Positions 55,553 to 63,103 of a stretch of DNA of 64,000 nucleotides are shown here, one piece after another. This DNA is from Oscillospiraceae bacterium (GTDB lineage: Bacteria; Bacillota; Clostridia; Oscillospirales; Ruminococcaceae). The translations under genes were made by a program, and so were the position numbers. Where the stretch lies: NCBI GenBank assembly GCA_030539275.1, contig JAUNSK010000005.1, positions 1 to 64,000 of the forward strand, given 5' to 3'. Positions within the stretch are counted from its first letter, which is position 1. Each line of letters opens with the position of its first letter. The notes under the pieces are model-generated. The model was not told the origin of the DNA. It saw nothing but the letters and a program-made list of their open reading frames with translations, and did not search any database.

Positions 55553-58500
55553 TTACTGCTGTTTGTCTGACAAAATATTTTTTTCAAACTCGTCAAAGGT
55601 CATAGGATAATAATACATATATCCCTGAACGTATGTACAGCCTATATCTTCAAGAACCAGAGCATGTTCATTCTTCTGTACTCCTACAGCTACCAGGTCC
55701 TTGTTGTATCTTCGGGTAACTTCAAGTGCCTCTCTTATAATAGGAAGGGTGTCATCAATGTTGTAGTCAACAAACAGCTGTCTGTCAAGCTTTACAACAT
55801 CAAACGGAAGAAGACGGATAAGCTTCATAGAAGACGGTCCTGTTCCGAAGTTGTCAAGTGTTATTCTGTAGCCCTTTGATTTGAGTGAGTCTGTGATGAC
55901 CAGGAGCTTGCTGATATTCGGAAGTATAAGTCTTTCCGGAATTTCGATCTCAATGAAGTTTCTTGGTATGCGGTACAGAGAAATAAGCTTTTCAATGCAT
56001 TTTTCAAAGTTGTTTTCGAGAAGTGTGCATTGTGAAACATTGATTGATATACGCTGAATGTTTTTGCCGCTGTCAAGCCATTCTCTCAGTTTTCTGAAAA
56101 GCTTTTTATATATACACATTTCAATTTCAAACATATAGCCGTTGTGCTCAAATGTCTCAAGGAACTCAGAAGGATAGTAACAGCCGCCTTCATCGGTAAG
56201 CCAGCGGACATGCGCCTCAGCTCCTGTTATCTTGCCGGTTCTTATATCAAGCTTAGGCTGCAGAAAAACTTTGAACTCATCGTTTGCAAGCGCTTCAGTC
56301 ATATTTGCCTCAAACATACTGTTACGGTCTTCAATATCCTTCATATGCTGGTCGTATTCTGCAGACTGATACGGTGACGGAGAAATGAAAGATGAAAGAC
56401 TCTTCATGGCAGTATGAGCTTTGTCAATACATGATGTTACTGATGAATCATTGTCACCAAGATAATAAAAGCCCAGTGAGATCTTCGGATTTACACGGCT
56501 GTACCTGTCATTTACGGCACTTACTATTGAGTTGAGGGTCATGCATATTCTTGTAAAGAAATTTGTTTTGTCATTATAGCCGAACAGAACAGCAAATTCA
56601 GAGTCATGAACTCTGCACATGATCTCATTGTTTTTGAGTGTAACGGACATTTCACCGGCAAACAGTCGTATAACATTTTTTATAACATTAAAGCCAAATT
56701 CGGATATAAGATCATTGTAGTTATTTATCTGTGTATAAACTATTACATGATGTCCCGGCTTCTGTGCAGTTATTATCCTGTCTGCTTCACAGGCAAAGCG
56801 TGCATATGTATAGACGTTGGTCCATGGATCAAATTCATTGGATGAGATAATAAATTCAGATATATCCTGCCACGAAATGCAACAGACATCTCCGTGTCCG
56901 GGTACTGCCTCTGTACGGTATGAAGGACGCATCCATATGTTGTACTTAGGAACAAAAATATCTTTGCTGTTATGTTCTTTACTGTTTGAACATAAAACAG
57001 GACATACACTGCAGGGCTTTGACCCGGTATGAAATGCTTCATAACAGATCTTACCCGGGGCTGCTTCAGGAAAAACAGACTGCATAACAGGAGACAGATA
57101 TAAAAGCTGACATGTACGGCTGTCGATAGCATAGCTGTATGTTTTATCCGTTTCACATATGTAGTTCCCCGGTTTTTCCGGATCGCAGCTGCTGATGCCC
57201 GCCGATGATTGTGAAACTTTGATTAATGCAAGACTTAAAAGGCATGAAATATCATGAAGGGATGCTGTGATGCTGTCAGACCAGTTTCTGCATGAAAGAC
57301 AGTCTTCAAATGCAACATAGCCGATACACTTGTCTGCACTGTAGATCCCAAAATATATAAATGAATGTATTCCTGAGGTACGCAGCAGTTTTCTGTATTT
57401 ATTAAATTCAGGATCGTCTGCATCACAGCACTTTAATGTTTTTGATTCATAGAAGCTCTCCTGAATCTGTTCCCAGCTCTCATTTACTGCTGTGTTGTCC
57501 GCCGGTGTCTGACCACCATCGCTTACCCAGCTGTGACGAACATTCATTAGCTGGTTTTCATCGCTTCTTAAAACAATGTATATTCGTGACAGGTTGAGAT
57601 ACTGACCGGTCTGTGAGAGAACACGTTCTATGGCTGCAGACAGGTCATCAGAGCCTGTAAGAGTATCCAGTGCGTAGCTTTTCATAGCTTTCGGTATATC
57701 AGAGCATGATGTTGTGTTTGAGGAGTTTGTATACTGAGCAAAAGTATTTTCAAAGCAGCAGTAGCTGTTTATGCCTTTTCTTCTGGATTCACATAATGCC
57801 TTTGATGTATTCTCACAAAGTGTTTCATAATTCGGTCCGTCATATGGGTATACAGCAGTTCCGATGTTTACAGCTGCACTCTGGCCTCTTTTTACATCAA
57901 TGTTTGAGACACAGTCAATGAGCATCTGTGCAAGCTCAGTCATTTCGTTTTTACTCCTTATATCTTTTCTGAGGAGAACAAAAGTGTCATGACTGTAACG
58001 GCCCGTAATATCATCGCTTTCAGCAGTATCAGCTATTGCATGTGCTGCTTTGCCGATAACTGATTCAGCAAATGTATTGCCGAACGTTTCACTGAGATAT
58101 CCGAAATTTGATATATTTATCATTATAAGTCCGTGTATGCTGTTTGAATCGCAGCATGAGAACTCATTGATGATGCGGGATCTGAATGATCTGCTGTTAA
58201 GAAGACCGGTTGAGCGGTCCAGCAGCTTTTTGTTTTCGGCTTCAAGTTCTGCAGTTTTTTCATTGGTTATATTGGATGTTATACCTATAACGGTAACAGG
58301 TACCCCGTTTTCATCTTTAAGAGATGCACCTGAGTATCTTAGCCATTCATACTTGTTCTGGTCAGTAATGGCTCTGAATTCATACTCAAAGCTCTCATCT
58401 CCGTTATCCATACTGTCACAGTAAGCTTTGAATATATCTATGTCGTCAGGGTGAGTAGAGTTCCAGGACAGTACGGTATCACGATAATTTTCTATTTGCG

Positions 58501-58642
58501 TATTTCTGTCGGACCATTTGCCGTCAAGCTTACGTATCAGTGTCAGCTTTCTGGTTCTGATATCGTATTCCCAAAGTGCGCATTTTAATATCTTTGGAAT
58601 TAAGAGATATTTATTTTTAAACAGTTCATCCTGGCTTAACAT
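55553..58642 (-). CDS. PAS-GGDEF-GAF-GGDEF-EAL protein with altered signature motifs
   Basis: A 1029-residue cytoplasmic protein of cyclic-di-GMP type architecture without signal or membrane helices. Residues about 15-130 are PAS/PAC (STHPDDIDIF, RYSGASLKDENG). A first GGDEF domain (about 135-295) has SHDTF in place of GGDEF. A GAF-like region (about 330-480) and a Cys-rich second sensor region (about 495-620) follow. A second GGDEF domain (about 625-780) has HDSEF. The EAL domain (about 790-1025) has EAH for EAL, DNFGTG for DDFGTG, and VGVQ where EGVE is usual, while INVSQ and KLDRQ remain. So cyclase activity is unlikely and phosphodiesterase activity doubtful; it may bind a nucleotide or act by protein contact. 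It is divergent from the GH5/LacI operon. Confidence 0.88.
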   Translation of the reverse strand: MLSQDELFKNKYLLIPKILKCALWEYDIRTRKLTLIRKLDGKWSDRNTQIENYRDTVLSWNSTHPDDIDIFKAYCDSMDNGDESFEYEFRAITDQNKYEWLRYSGASLKDENGVPVTVIGITSNITNEKTAELEAENKKLLDRSTGLLNSRSFRSRIINEFSCCDSNSIHGLIMINISNFGYLSETFGNTFAESVIGKAAHAIADTAESDDITGRYSHDTFVLLRKDIRSKNEMTELAQMLIDCVSNIDVKRGQSAAVNIGTAVYPYDGPNYETLCENTSKALCESRRKGINSYCCFENTFAQYTNSSNTTSCSDIPKAMKSYALDTLTGSDDLSAAIERVLSQTGQYLNLSRIYIVLRSDENQLMNVRHSWVSDGGQTPADNTAVNESWEQIQESFYESKTLKCCDADDPEFNKYRKLLRTSGIHSFIYFGIYSADKCIGYVAFEDCLSCRNWSDSITASLHDISCLLSLALIKVSQSSAGISSCDPEKPGNYICETDKTYSYAIDSRTCQLLYLSPVMQSVFPEAAPGKICYEAFHTGSKPCSVCPVLCSNSKEHNSKDIFVPKYNIWMRPSYRTEAVPGHGDVCCISWQDISEFIISSNEFDPWTNVYTYARFACEADRIITAQKPGHHVIVYTQINNYNDLISEFGFNVIKNVIRLFAGEMSVTLKNNEIMCRVHDSEFAVLFGYNDKTNFFTRICMTLNSIVSAVNDRYSRVNPKISLGFYYLGDNDSSVTSCIDKAHTAMKSLSSFISPSPYQSAEYDQHMKDIEDRNSMFEANMTEALANDEFKVFLQPKLDIRTGKITGAEAHVRWLTDEGGCYYPSEFLETFEHNGYMFEIEMCIYKKLFRKLREWLDSGKNIQRISINVSQCTLLENNFEKCIEKLISLYRIPRNFIEIEIPERLILPNISKLLVITDSLKSKGYRITLDNFGTGPSSMKLIRLLPFDVVKLDRQLFVDYNIDDTLPIIREALEVTRRYNKDLVAVGVQKNEHALVLEDIGCTYVQGYMYYYPMTFDEFEKNILSDKQQ

Positions 58643-58997
58643 AACCTGATTCCTCCATTAAAATATACTATGATTTTATTATACAACAAAAAGAATAAAA
58701 AAACAAAATATTTTTATCTGAAACCGTTTATTATTTATTGTTTTGCTGATTTTGAAATATAGCAATATTTTGTAACATTTAGCACAATAAATTGACATCT
58801 TTTATTATTTTTTTTTGATATACTTAAAAAGTATATAGCCTGTATATATTTTCGGTGCATTGAAATATATTCCGGGCAAATACCAAAATCTTATTTATCA
58901 GAAGTTAAACGTTGACAAGTTGAAAACAGACGTGATATAATTATCTTAAATGTTTATATTAGCAGTAATAAATGCATTTTATGGGGGTTTGATTTTT
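58643..58997. other. Divergent regulatory region upstream of the GH5 gene
   Basis: AT-rich, no gene. It contains a palindrome TATACTT-AAA-AAGTATA at 58819-58835, the GH5 promoter, and an imperfect LacI-like operator candidate around GTTAAACGTTGAC (58905-58917) overlapping the -35 box. Confidence 0.5.
58912..58941 (+). promoter_or_regulatory. Promoter of the GH5-LacI operon
   Basis: TTGACA (58912-58917) and TATAAT (58936-58941), spacer 18. Transcription would start near 58948, almost on top of the ATG at 58950, which argues for the downstream TTG at 58998 as the real start. Confidence 0.8.
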
Positions 58998-60023
58998 TTG
59001 AAAGTTGGATGGAATCTGGGGAATACGCTTGATGCGCTCCCTCATTTTACAGTAAAGATGCATGTCGGAGATTATGAGACCTCATGGGGAAATCCTAAGA
59101 CAGACAAGGAAATGATAGATGATATCAAAAAGGCAGGATTCAATATTGTCCGTATACCTGTTACATGGACCGGACATATTGGGGATGCGCCGGATTATAG
59201 AATCGATATTGACTGGTTTCAGAGGGTTGAAGCAGTAATCGATTATGTTCTGGACAATAATATGCAGGCTATCATTAATCTTCATCATGAGGATTGGTAT
59301 ACACCGACATCAGGGAATTTTGAAGCAGCAGCAGATAAACTTGAAAAGCTGTGGACTCAGATTGCCGTGTATTTCAGCGGTTATGACAGTCAGCTGATCT
59401 TTGAGGGACTGAACGAACCGCGACTTATAGGTACTGAATATGAGTGGAACGGCGGTAATGTTGATTCATGGGATATAGTAAACAGGCTCAATAAAATATT
59501 TGTAAGAGCTATCCGCAATACGGGCGGATTAAATAAAACAAGAAAACTAATGATCCCTACATATGCCGCATCCTGTTGTGAATCAGCAATAAATGCTTTT
59601 ATTATTCCTGAAGGTGAACATGATAATATTATAGTATCAGTTCATGCGTACATCCCATATGATTTTGCTCTCAACGGAGACGGTACCTCTGAGTGGAGCA
59701 GTGAAAATAAGAAAGATACATATGATATTGATCACTTGATAGACCTGTTGTACACAAGGTTCACGAGTAATGGCATAAAGGTTATTATAAGTGAATTTGG
59801 TGCTGTGGACAAAAATAATAAAAATGACAGAACGCAATGGGTAAACTATTTTATATCGCAGGCATCTCAGAAAAACATAGCATGTATCTGGTGGGATAAC
59901 TGTTCATTTACAGGAGACGGAGAGCTTTTCGGACTTTACGACAGAAATTCAAAAAAATGGGTTCACCCGGAAATTGTACAGGCAATGATGGAAGCGGTAA
60001 ATCATCAGAGTCTTGCAATGTAA
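58998..60023 (+). CDS. GH5 glycoside hydrolase, apparently cytoplasmic
   Basis: A 341-residue family 5 enzyme starting at TTG 58998, which has GGGGG ten bases upstream and a promoter about 50 bases before it. The ATG at 58950 lies at the predicted transcription start and would add 16 mostly hydrophobic residues (a weak possible export signal). From the TTG the protein opens at once with the catalytic barrel: KVGWNLGNTLDA, NIVRIPVTW, LHHEDW, GLNEP with acid/base Glu140, HAYIPY, and SEFGA with nucleophile Glu266. It is closely related to the lipoprotein GH5 at 1898-3070. A cytoplasmic GH5 would cut imported oligosaccharides. A LacI gene follows 24 bases later, suggesting sugar-controlled expression. 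Confidence 0.9.
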   Translation: MKVGWNLGNTLDALPHFTVKMHVGDYETSWGNPKTDKEMIDDIKKAGFNIVRIPVTWTGHIGDAPDYRIDIDWFQRVEAVIDYVLDNNMQAIINLHHEDWYTPTSGNFEAAADKLEKLWTQIAVYFSGYDSQLIFEGLNEPRLIGTEYEWNGGNVDSWDIVNRLNKIFVRAIRNTGGLNKTRKLMIPTYAASCCESAINAFIIPEGEHDNIIVSVHAYIPYDFALNGDGTSEWSSENKKDTYDIDHLIDLLYTRFTSNGIKVIISEFGAVDKNNKNDRTQWVNYFISQASQKNIACIWWDNCSFTGDGELFGLYDRNSKKWVHPEIVQAMMEAVNHQSLAM

Positions 60024-60047
60024 ATAAAGCAAAGGAATCTGATAAAT

Positions 60048-61052
60048 ATGAAAAAAGGAACCAGAATGATAGATATTGCGGAATCATTGAATATCAGTGT
60101 GGTTACAGTATCGAATGCACTTAATAACAGGGGTGGAGTTAGCCCTGAACTCAGAGAAATGATAAAAAAGATGGCTGATGAGATAGGTTATCAGTATGAT
60201 AACTCATCAAAGAATGGCAGCAAATCTGAATCAGTGACAATAGGTATCCTTTATTCTGATTCTGCTATCGGTGGCAACGATAATATGGTATGGCAGATGT
60301 GTCAGAAAATCTCAGAGGAATTTGTAAAGGTAAATTCTTTTGTCATAACAGAAAACGTAAGTAAAAATATGATCTCAGAAGCTATTCTTCCGAGACTTAT
60401 AACAGAAAACAAGGTAAGCGGAGTAATTATTCTCGGTAATCTTCCGAAACTGTATATAACAGAGATTAAAGATTACGGTCTTCCTATGCTAATGGTAGAA
60501 TGTGAATCAGAAAATAAAGATTCCATAATGGTTGACAAGTATAACTCAGGATTTATGCTTGCTGACTATCTTTACAGCAAGGGACACAGGAAGATAGGCT
60601 TTGTGGGAGAAATATCTTCAGATGATAATGTATGCGATCTGTATCTGGGATATCTCAAGGCAATCCTCAGATATAATCTTGAAAAAAATGAAACGTGGCT
60701 GTTGAGTGACAAAGACAGCAGCGGACTGATGAAGAGAAAATTTGATATAGACTTAAAAACACTTCCTACAGCTTTTGTATGTTCAAGAGATGAATCAGCT
60801 TTCAGACTTGCAGCATCACTTAAGGCATCCGGAATAAATGTTCCAGGTGATGTTTCAATAGTAAGCTTCGGAAACAGCTTTGCGGCTGAGATGAGTGATC
60901 CTCCGATTACATCTGTCGGAGTAGATGCAGACAATATCTCAAGAATTGCATCTGAGATGATGGTAAAAAAACTCAATGACGAATCTGTCTCATACGGTAC
61001 AAGCTATATTGCGGGAATTATCAAAGAACGCGAATCTGTAAGTGAGATATAG
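60048..61052 (+). CDS. LacI-family regulator, likely controlling the GH5 operon
   Basis: A 334-residue repressor. The helix-turn-helix is MIDIAESLNISVVTVSNALNN, with the hinge MADEIGYQYDNSS. The sensor domain runs from about 65 to 334, with LADYLYSKGHRKIGFVGE and DVSIVSFGNSFAAEMSDPPI. AAAGGAA precedes the ATG. As the second gene of the GH5 transcript it is probably autoregulated and sensitive to an oligosaccharide; both points are inference from position. Confidence 0.92.
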   Translation: MKKGTRMIDIAESLNISVVTVSNALNNRGGVSPELREMIKKMADEIGYQYDNSSKNGSKSESVTIGILYSDSAIGGNDNMVWQMCQKISEEFVKVNSFVITENVSKNMISEAILPRLITENKVSGVIILGNLPKLYITEIKDYGLPMLMVECESENKDSIMVDKYNSGFMLADYLYSKGHRKIGFVGEISSDDNVCDLYLGYLKAILRYNLEKNETWLLSDKDSSGLMKRKFDIDLKTLPTAFVCSRDESAFRLAASLKASGINVPGDVSIVSFGNSFAAEMSDPPITSVGVDADNISRIASEMMVKKLNDESVSYGTSYIAGIIKERESVSEI

Positions 61053-61075
61053 AAAATAAGAAAATGATTAAAGAG

Positions 61076-61127
61076 AATACCATAAGATAACAGGCATATT
61101 GTATGCGTTTATCTTATGGTATTTTTT
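61076..61127 (+). terminator. Terminator of the GH5-LacI operon
   Basis: AATACCATAAGATAA/TTATCTTATGGTATT 15-bp stem, inner GCATA/TATGC pair, then a T-run. Confidence 0.88.
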
Positions 61128-61137
61128 ATATAAAGTA

Positions 61138-61166
61138 TTGACATCTTATGTATATTAGTATATACT
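61138..61166 (+). promoter_or_regulatory. Promoter of the GntR-ABC operon
   Basis: TTGACA (61138-61143) and TATACT (61161-61166), spacer 17, immediately before the GntR gene. Confidence 0.8.
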
Positions 61167-61190
61167 GTATATACCGTATATAAACAGTAT
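61162..61190 (+). promoter_or_regulatory. Putative GntR operator
   Basis: ATACTGT (61162-61168) and ACAGTAT (61184-61190) are an inverted repeat centred just past the -10 box, with TATATAC/GTATATA symmetry inside. The place suits autorepression by the first gene of the operon. Confidence 0.6.
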
Positions 61191-61202
61191 GGAGGTGAAA
61201 CA

Positions 61203-61583
61203 GTGGAAATTATAATCAGCAATGCTGATGATCGTCCGATTTATGAACAGATCTACAAACAGATAAAAAAATATATTATGAGTGGAAAGCTGTGTGAGGG
61301 AGATGCTCTGCCGTCAATAAGGTCACTGGCAAAGGATCTGAGAATAAGCGTAATTACTACAAAGAGAGCCTATGATGAACTTGAAAAGGATGGATATATC
61401 AACACGGTAGCATCAAAAGGTTGTTATGTTGCTGCAAAAAACAAAAGCATTATACGTGAACAGTATCTTACCCAGATAGAAACTCACCTCAGAGAGGCCG
61501 CAGAACTGGCACAGATGATAGGATTGTCTGAGGATGAGGTTATAAAGATATTTAAAACACTTAAAGAGGAGGAATACATATGA
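61203..61583 (+). CDS. GntR-family regulator, YtrA type
   Basis: A 126-residue repressor of the short YtrA subgroup: an N-terminal winged helix (RPIYEQIYKQIKKYIMSGKL, LPSIRSLAKDLRISVITTKRAYDELEKDGY) and a brief helical dimerisation tail rather than a large ligand domain. The start is GTG at 61203 with an ideal GGAGGTG upstream. The stop overlaps the ABC ATPase start by four bases. YtrA-type regulators typically repress their own operon encoding an ABC transporter, sometimes induced by cell-wall antibiotics. Confidence 0.93.
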   Translation: MEIIISNADDRPIYEQIYKQIKKYIMSGKLCEGDALPSIRSLAKDLRISVITTKRAYDELEKDGYINTVASKGCYVAAKNKSIIREQYLTQIETHLREAAELAQMIGLSEDEVIKIFKTLKEEEYI

Positions 61584-62431
61584 ATGCGGTCGAACTGAAC
61601 AATATAAGCAAAACGTACAAAGATTTTTCGCTCAGCAACCTGAGTCTTAACGTTCCTACTGGCAGTATTGTAGGTCTTGTAGGTGAGAATGGGGCAGGTA
61701 AAAGTACAACCATAAAACTAATAATGAATGTTATCTCTCCGGATGCAGGTACGATCAAAGTGTTTGGCAAGCCTAACAATACTGATGATTTTATCAGTGC
61801 AAGGGATGATATAGGTGTTGTCCTTGATGAGTCCTATTTTCCGGAAATAATATCTGCGTCAAATGTTGACGTAATAATGAAAAATACCTATAGGAACTGG
61901 AATTCTCAGCAGTACCTGAGTTACATTCAGAAATTCAGTCTTCCTCTGAAAAAACCATTCAGGGATTTTTCGCGAGGCATGAAAATGAAGCTTGCGATTG
62001 CTGTTGCAATGTCACATGCTCCGAAACTGCTTATTCTGGATGAAGCTACAAGCGGACTTGATCCGATGGTCAGAGATGAAATGCTTGATATCTTCAATGA
62101 TTTTACAAGGAACGAGGAAAATTCTATTCTTATATCATCGCATATAGTAAGCGATCTTGAAAAAATATGTGACTATATTGCATTTATTCATCAGGGAAGA
62201 CTTGTTCTGTGTGAGGAAAAGGACAGACTTATTCAGGAGTATGCCATTGTTAAGCTGACAGCTGATAAGTTTGAAAGTATTCCGGACCAGGCAGTGAAAA
62301 GTAAAAAGGTTACTCCTTATGGCGTAGAAGCACTTGTGAAAAGGTCGCTCATATCATCGTCATTCAGAACAGAATATACAACACTTGAGGACATTATTCT
62401 TTTTCTTGCAAAGGGGGATACAAACAAATGA
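61580..62431 (+). CDS. ABC transporter ATP-binding protein, YtrB type
   Basis: A 283-residue ATPase. Walker A is GENGAGKST, the signature FSRGMKMKLAIA, Walker B KLLILDEATSGLDP and the switch region SSHIVSDLEKICD. A C-terminal extension of about 70 residues follows the nucleotide-binding domain. It overlaps the genes on both sides by four bases (ATGA), so the three genes are coupled. It works with the small permease downstream. Confidence 0.92.
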   Translation: MNAVELNNISKTYKDFSLSNLSLNVPTGSIVGLVGENGAGKSTTIKLIMNVISPDAGTIKVFGKPNNTDDFISARDDIGVVLDESYFPEIISASNVDVIMKNTYRNWNSQQYLSYIQKFSLPLKKPFRDFSRGMKMKLAIAVAMSHAPKLLILDEATSGLDPMVRDEMLDIFNDFTRNEENSILISSHIVSDLEKICDYIAFIHQGRLVLCEEKDRLIQEYAIVKLTADKFESIPDQAVKSKKVTPYGVEALVKRSLISSSFRTEYTTLEDIILFLAKGDTNK

Positions 62432-63039
62432 AAGGTCTGATTATTAAGGATTTTTATACGCTTATCAAACAGATGAAGATATATATCTGTATGATCATTA
62501 TTTTTTCGATAATTCCGGGTTTCTCAGCATTTTCATTCGGCGTTGTATATGCATCAATGATGCCAATTACGGCATGTGCATATGATGAGAGATCAAAATG
62601 GAATACTCTTGCCGGCATGATGCCTTACAAGGTAAGTGACATAGTACTTAGCAAATATATGCTGGGATATATTTTTATCGGTGCCTGCACTGTTCTTGGC
62701 CTGCTTTCATCGTTTATTATGGAGACTATAAAAAATACCAGTGTTTCCGGATTTGAAAATATTTCGGCATTACTGGGTGTTATGAGTATTGCTCTGATCA
62801 TGGTGGCTGTAAACATGCCGGCAATGTTCAGATTCGGCGTGGAAAAGGGCAGATTTGTTATGATGGTTATAATTGCAATAGGCGTCAGCGCAGCATATTT
62901 CACAGACAGCCTTTCAAAGCTTGGAAATCAGAAAATAAATCAGACTGCTGTTTCACTTCTGGTGGTACTGGCAGCTGTTGTTTTCAATGTTTTATCAGTT
63001 ATGCTGTCAATCACAATATACAGGAAACGCGTCAGATAA
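62428..63039 (+). CDS. ABC-2 type permease subunit
   Basis: A 203-residue membrane protein with six hydrophobic segments, beginning MKGLIIKDFYTLIKQMKIY, the start typical of the small ABC-2 permeases that accompany YtrA/YtrB systems. It contains AYDERSKWNTLAGMMPYKVSDIVLSKY between the helices, a motif shared by this permease group. Substrate unknown; related systems respond to cell-envelope stress. Confidence 0.88.
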   Translation: MKGLIIKDFYTLIKQMKIYICMIIIFSIIPGFSAFSFGVVYASMMPITACAYDERSKWNTLAGMMPYKVSDIVLSKYMLGYIFIGACTVLGLLSSFIMETIKNTSVSGFENISALLGVMSIALIMVAVNMPAMFRFGVEKGRFVMMVIIAIGVSAAYFTDSLSKLGNQKINQTAVSLLVVLAAVVFNVLSVMLSITIYRKRVR

Positions 63040-63060
63040 CATAGATCCTGCATCAGAAAT

Positions 63061-63100
63061 AAAAATTCCCGTCAGTCTGATATGGCTGAAGGGAATTTTT
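63061..63100. terminator. Bidirectional terminator
   Basis: AAAAATTCCC...CAG pairs with CTG...GGGAATTTTT, between convergent genes, with A/T runs at both ends. Confidence 0.82.
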
Positions 63101-63103
63101 ATA

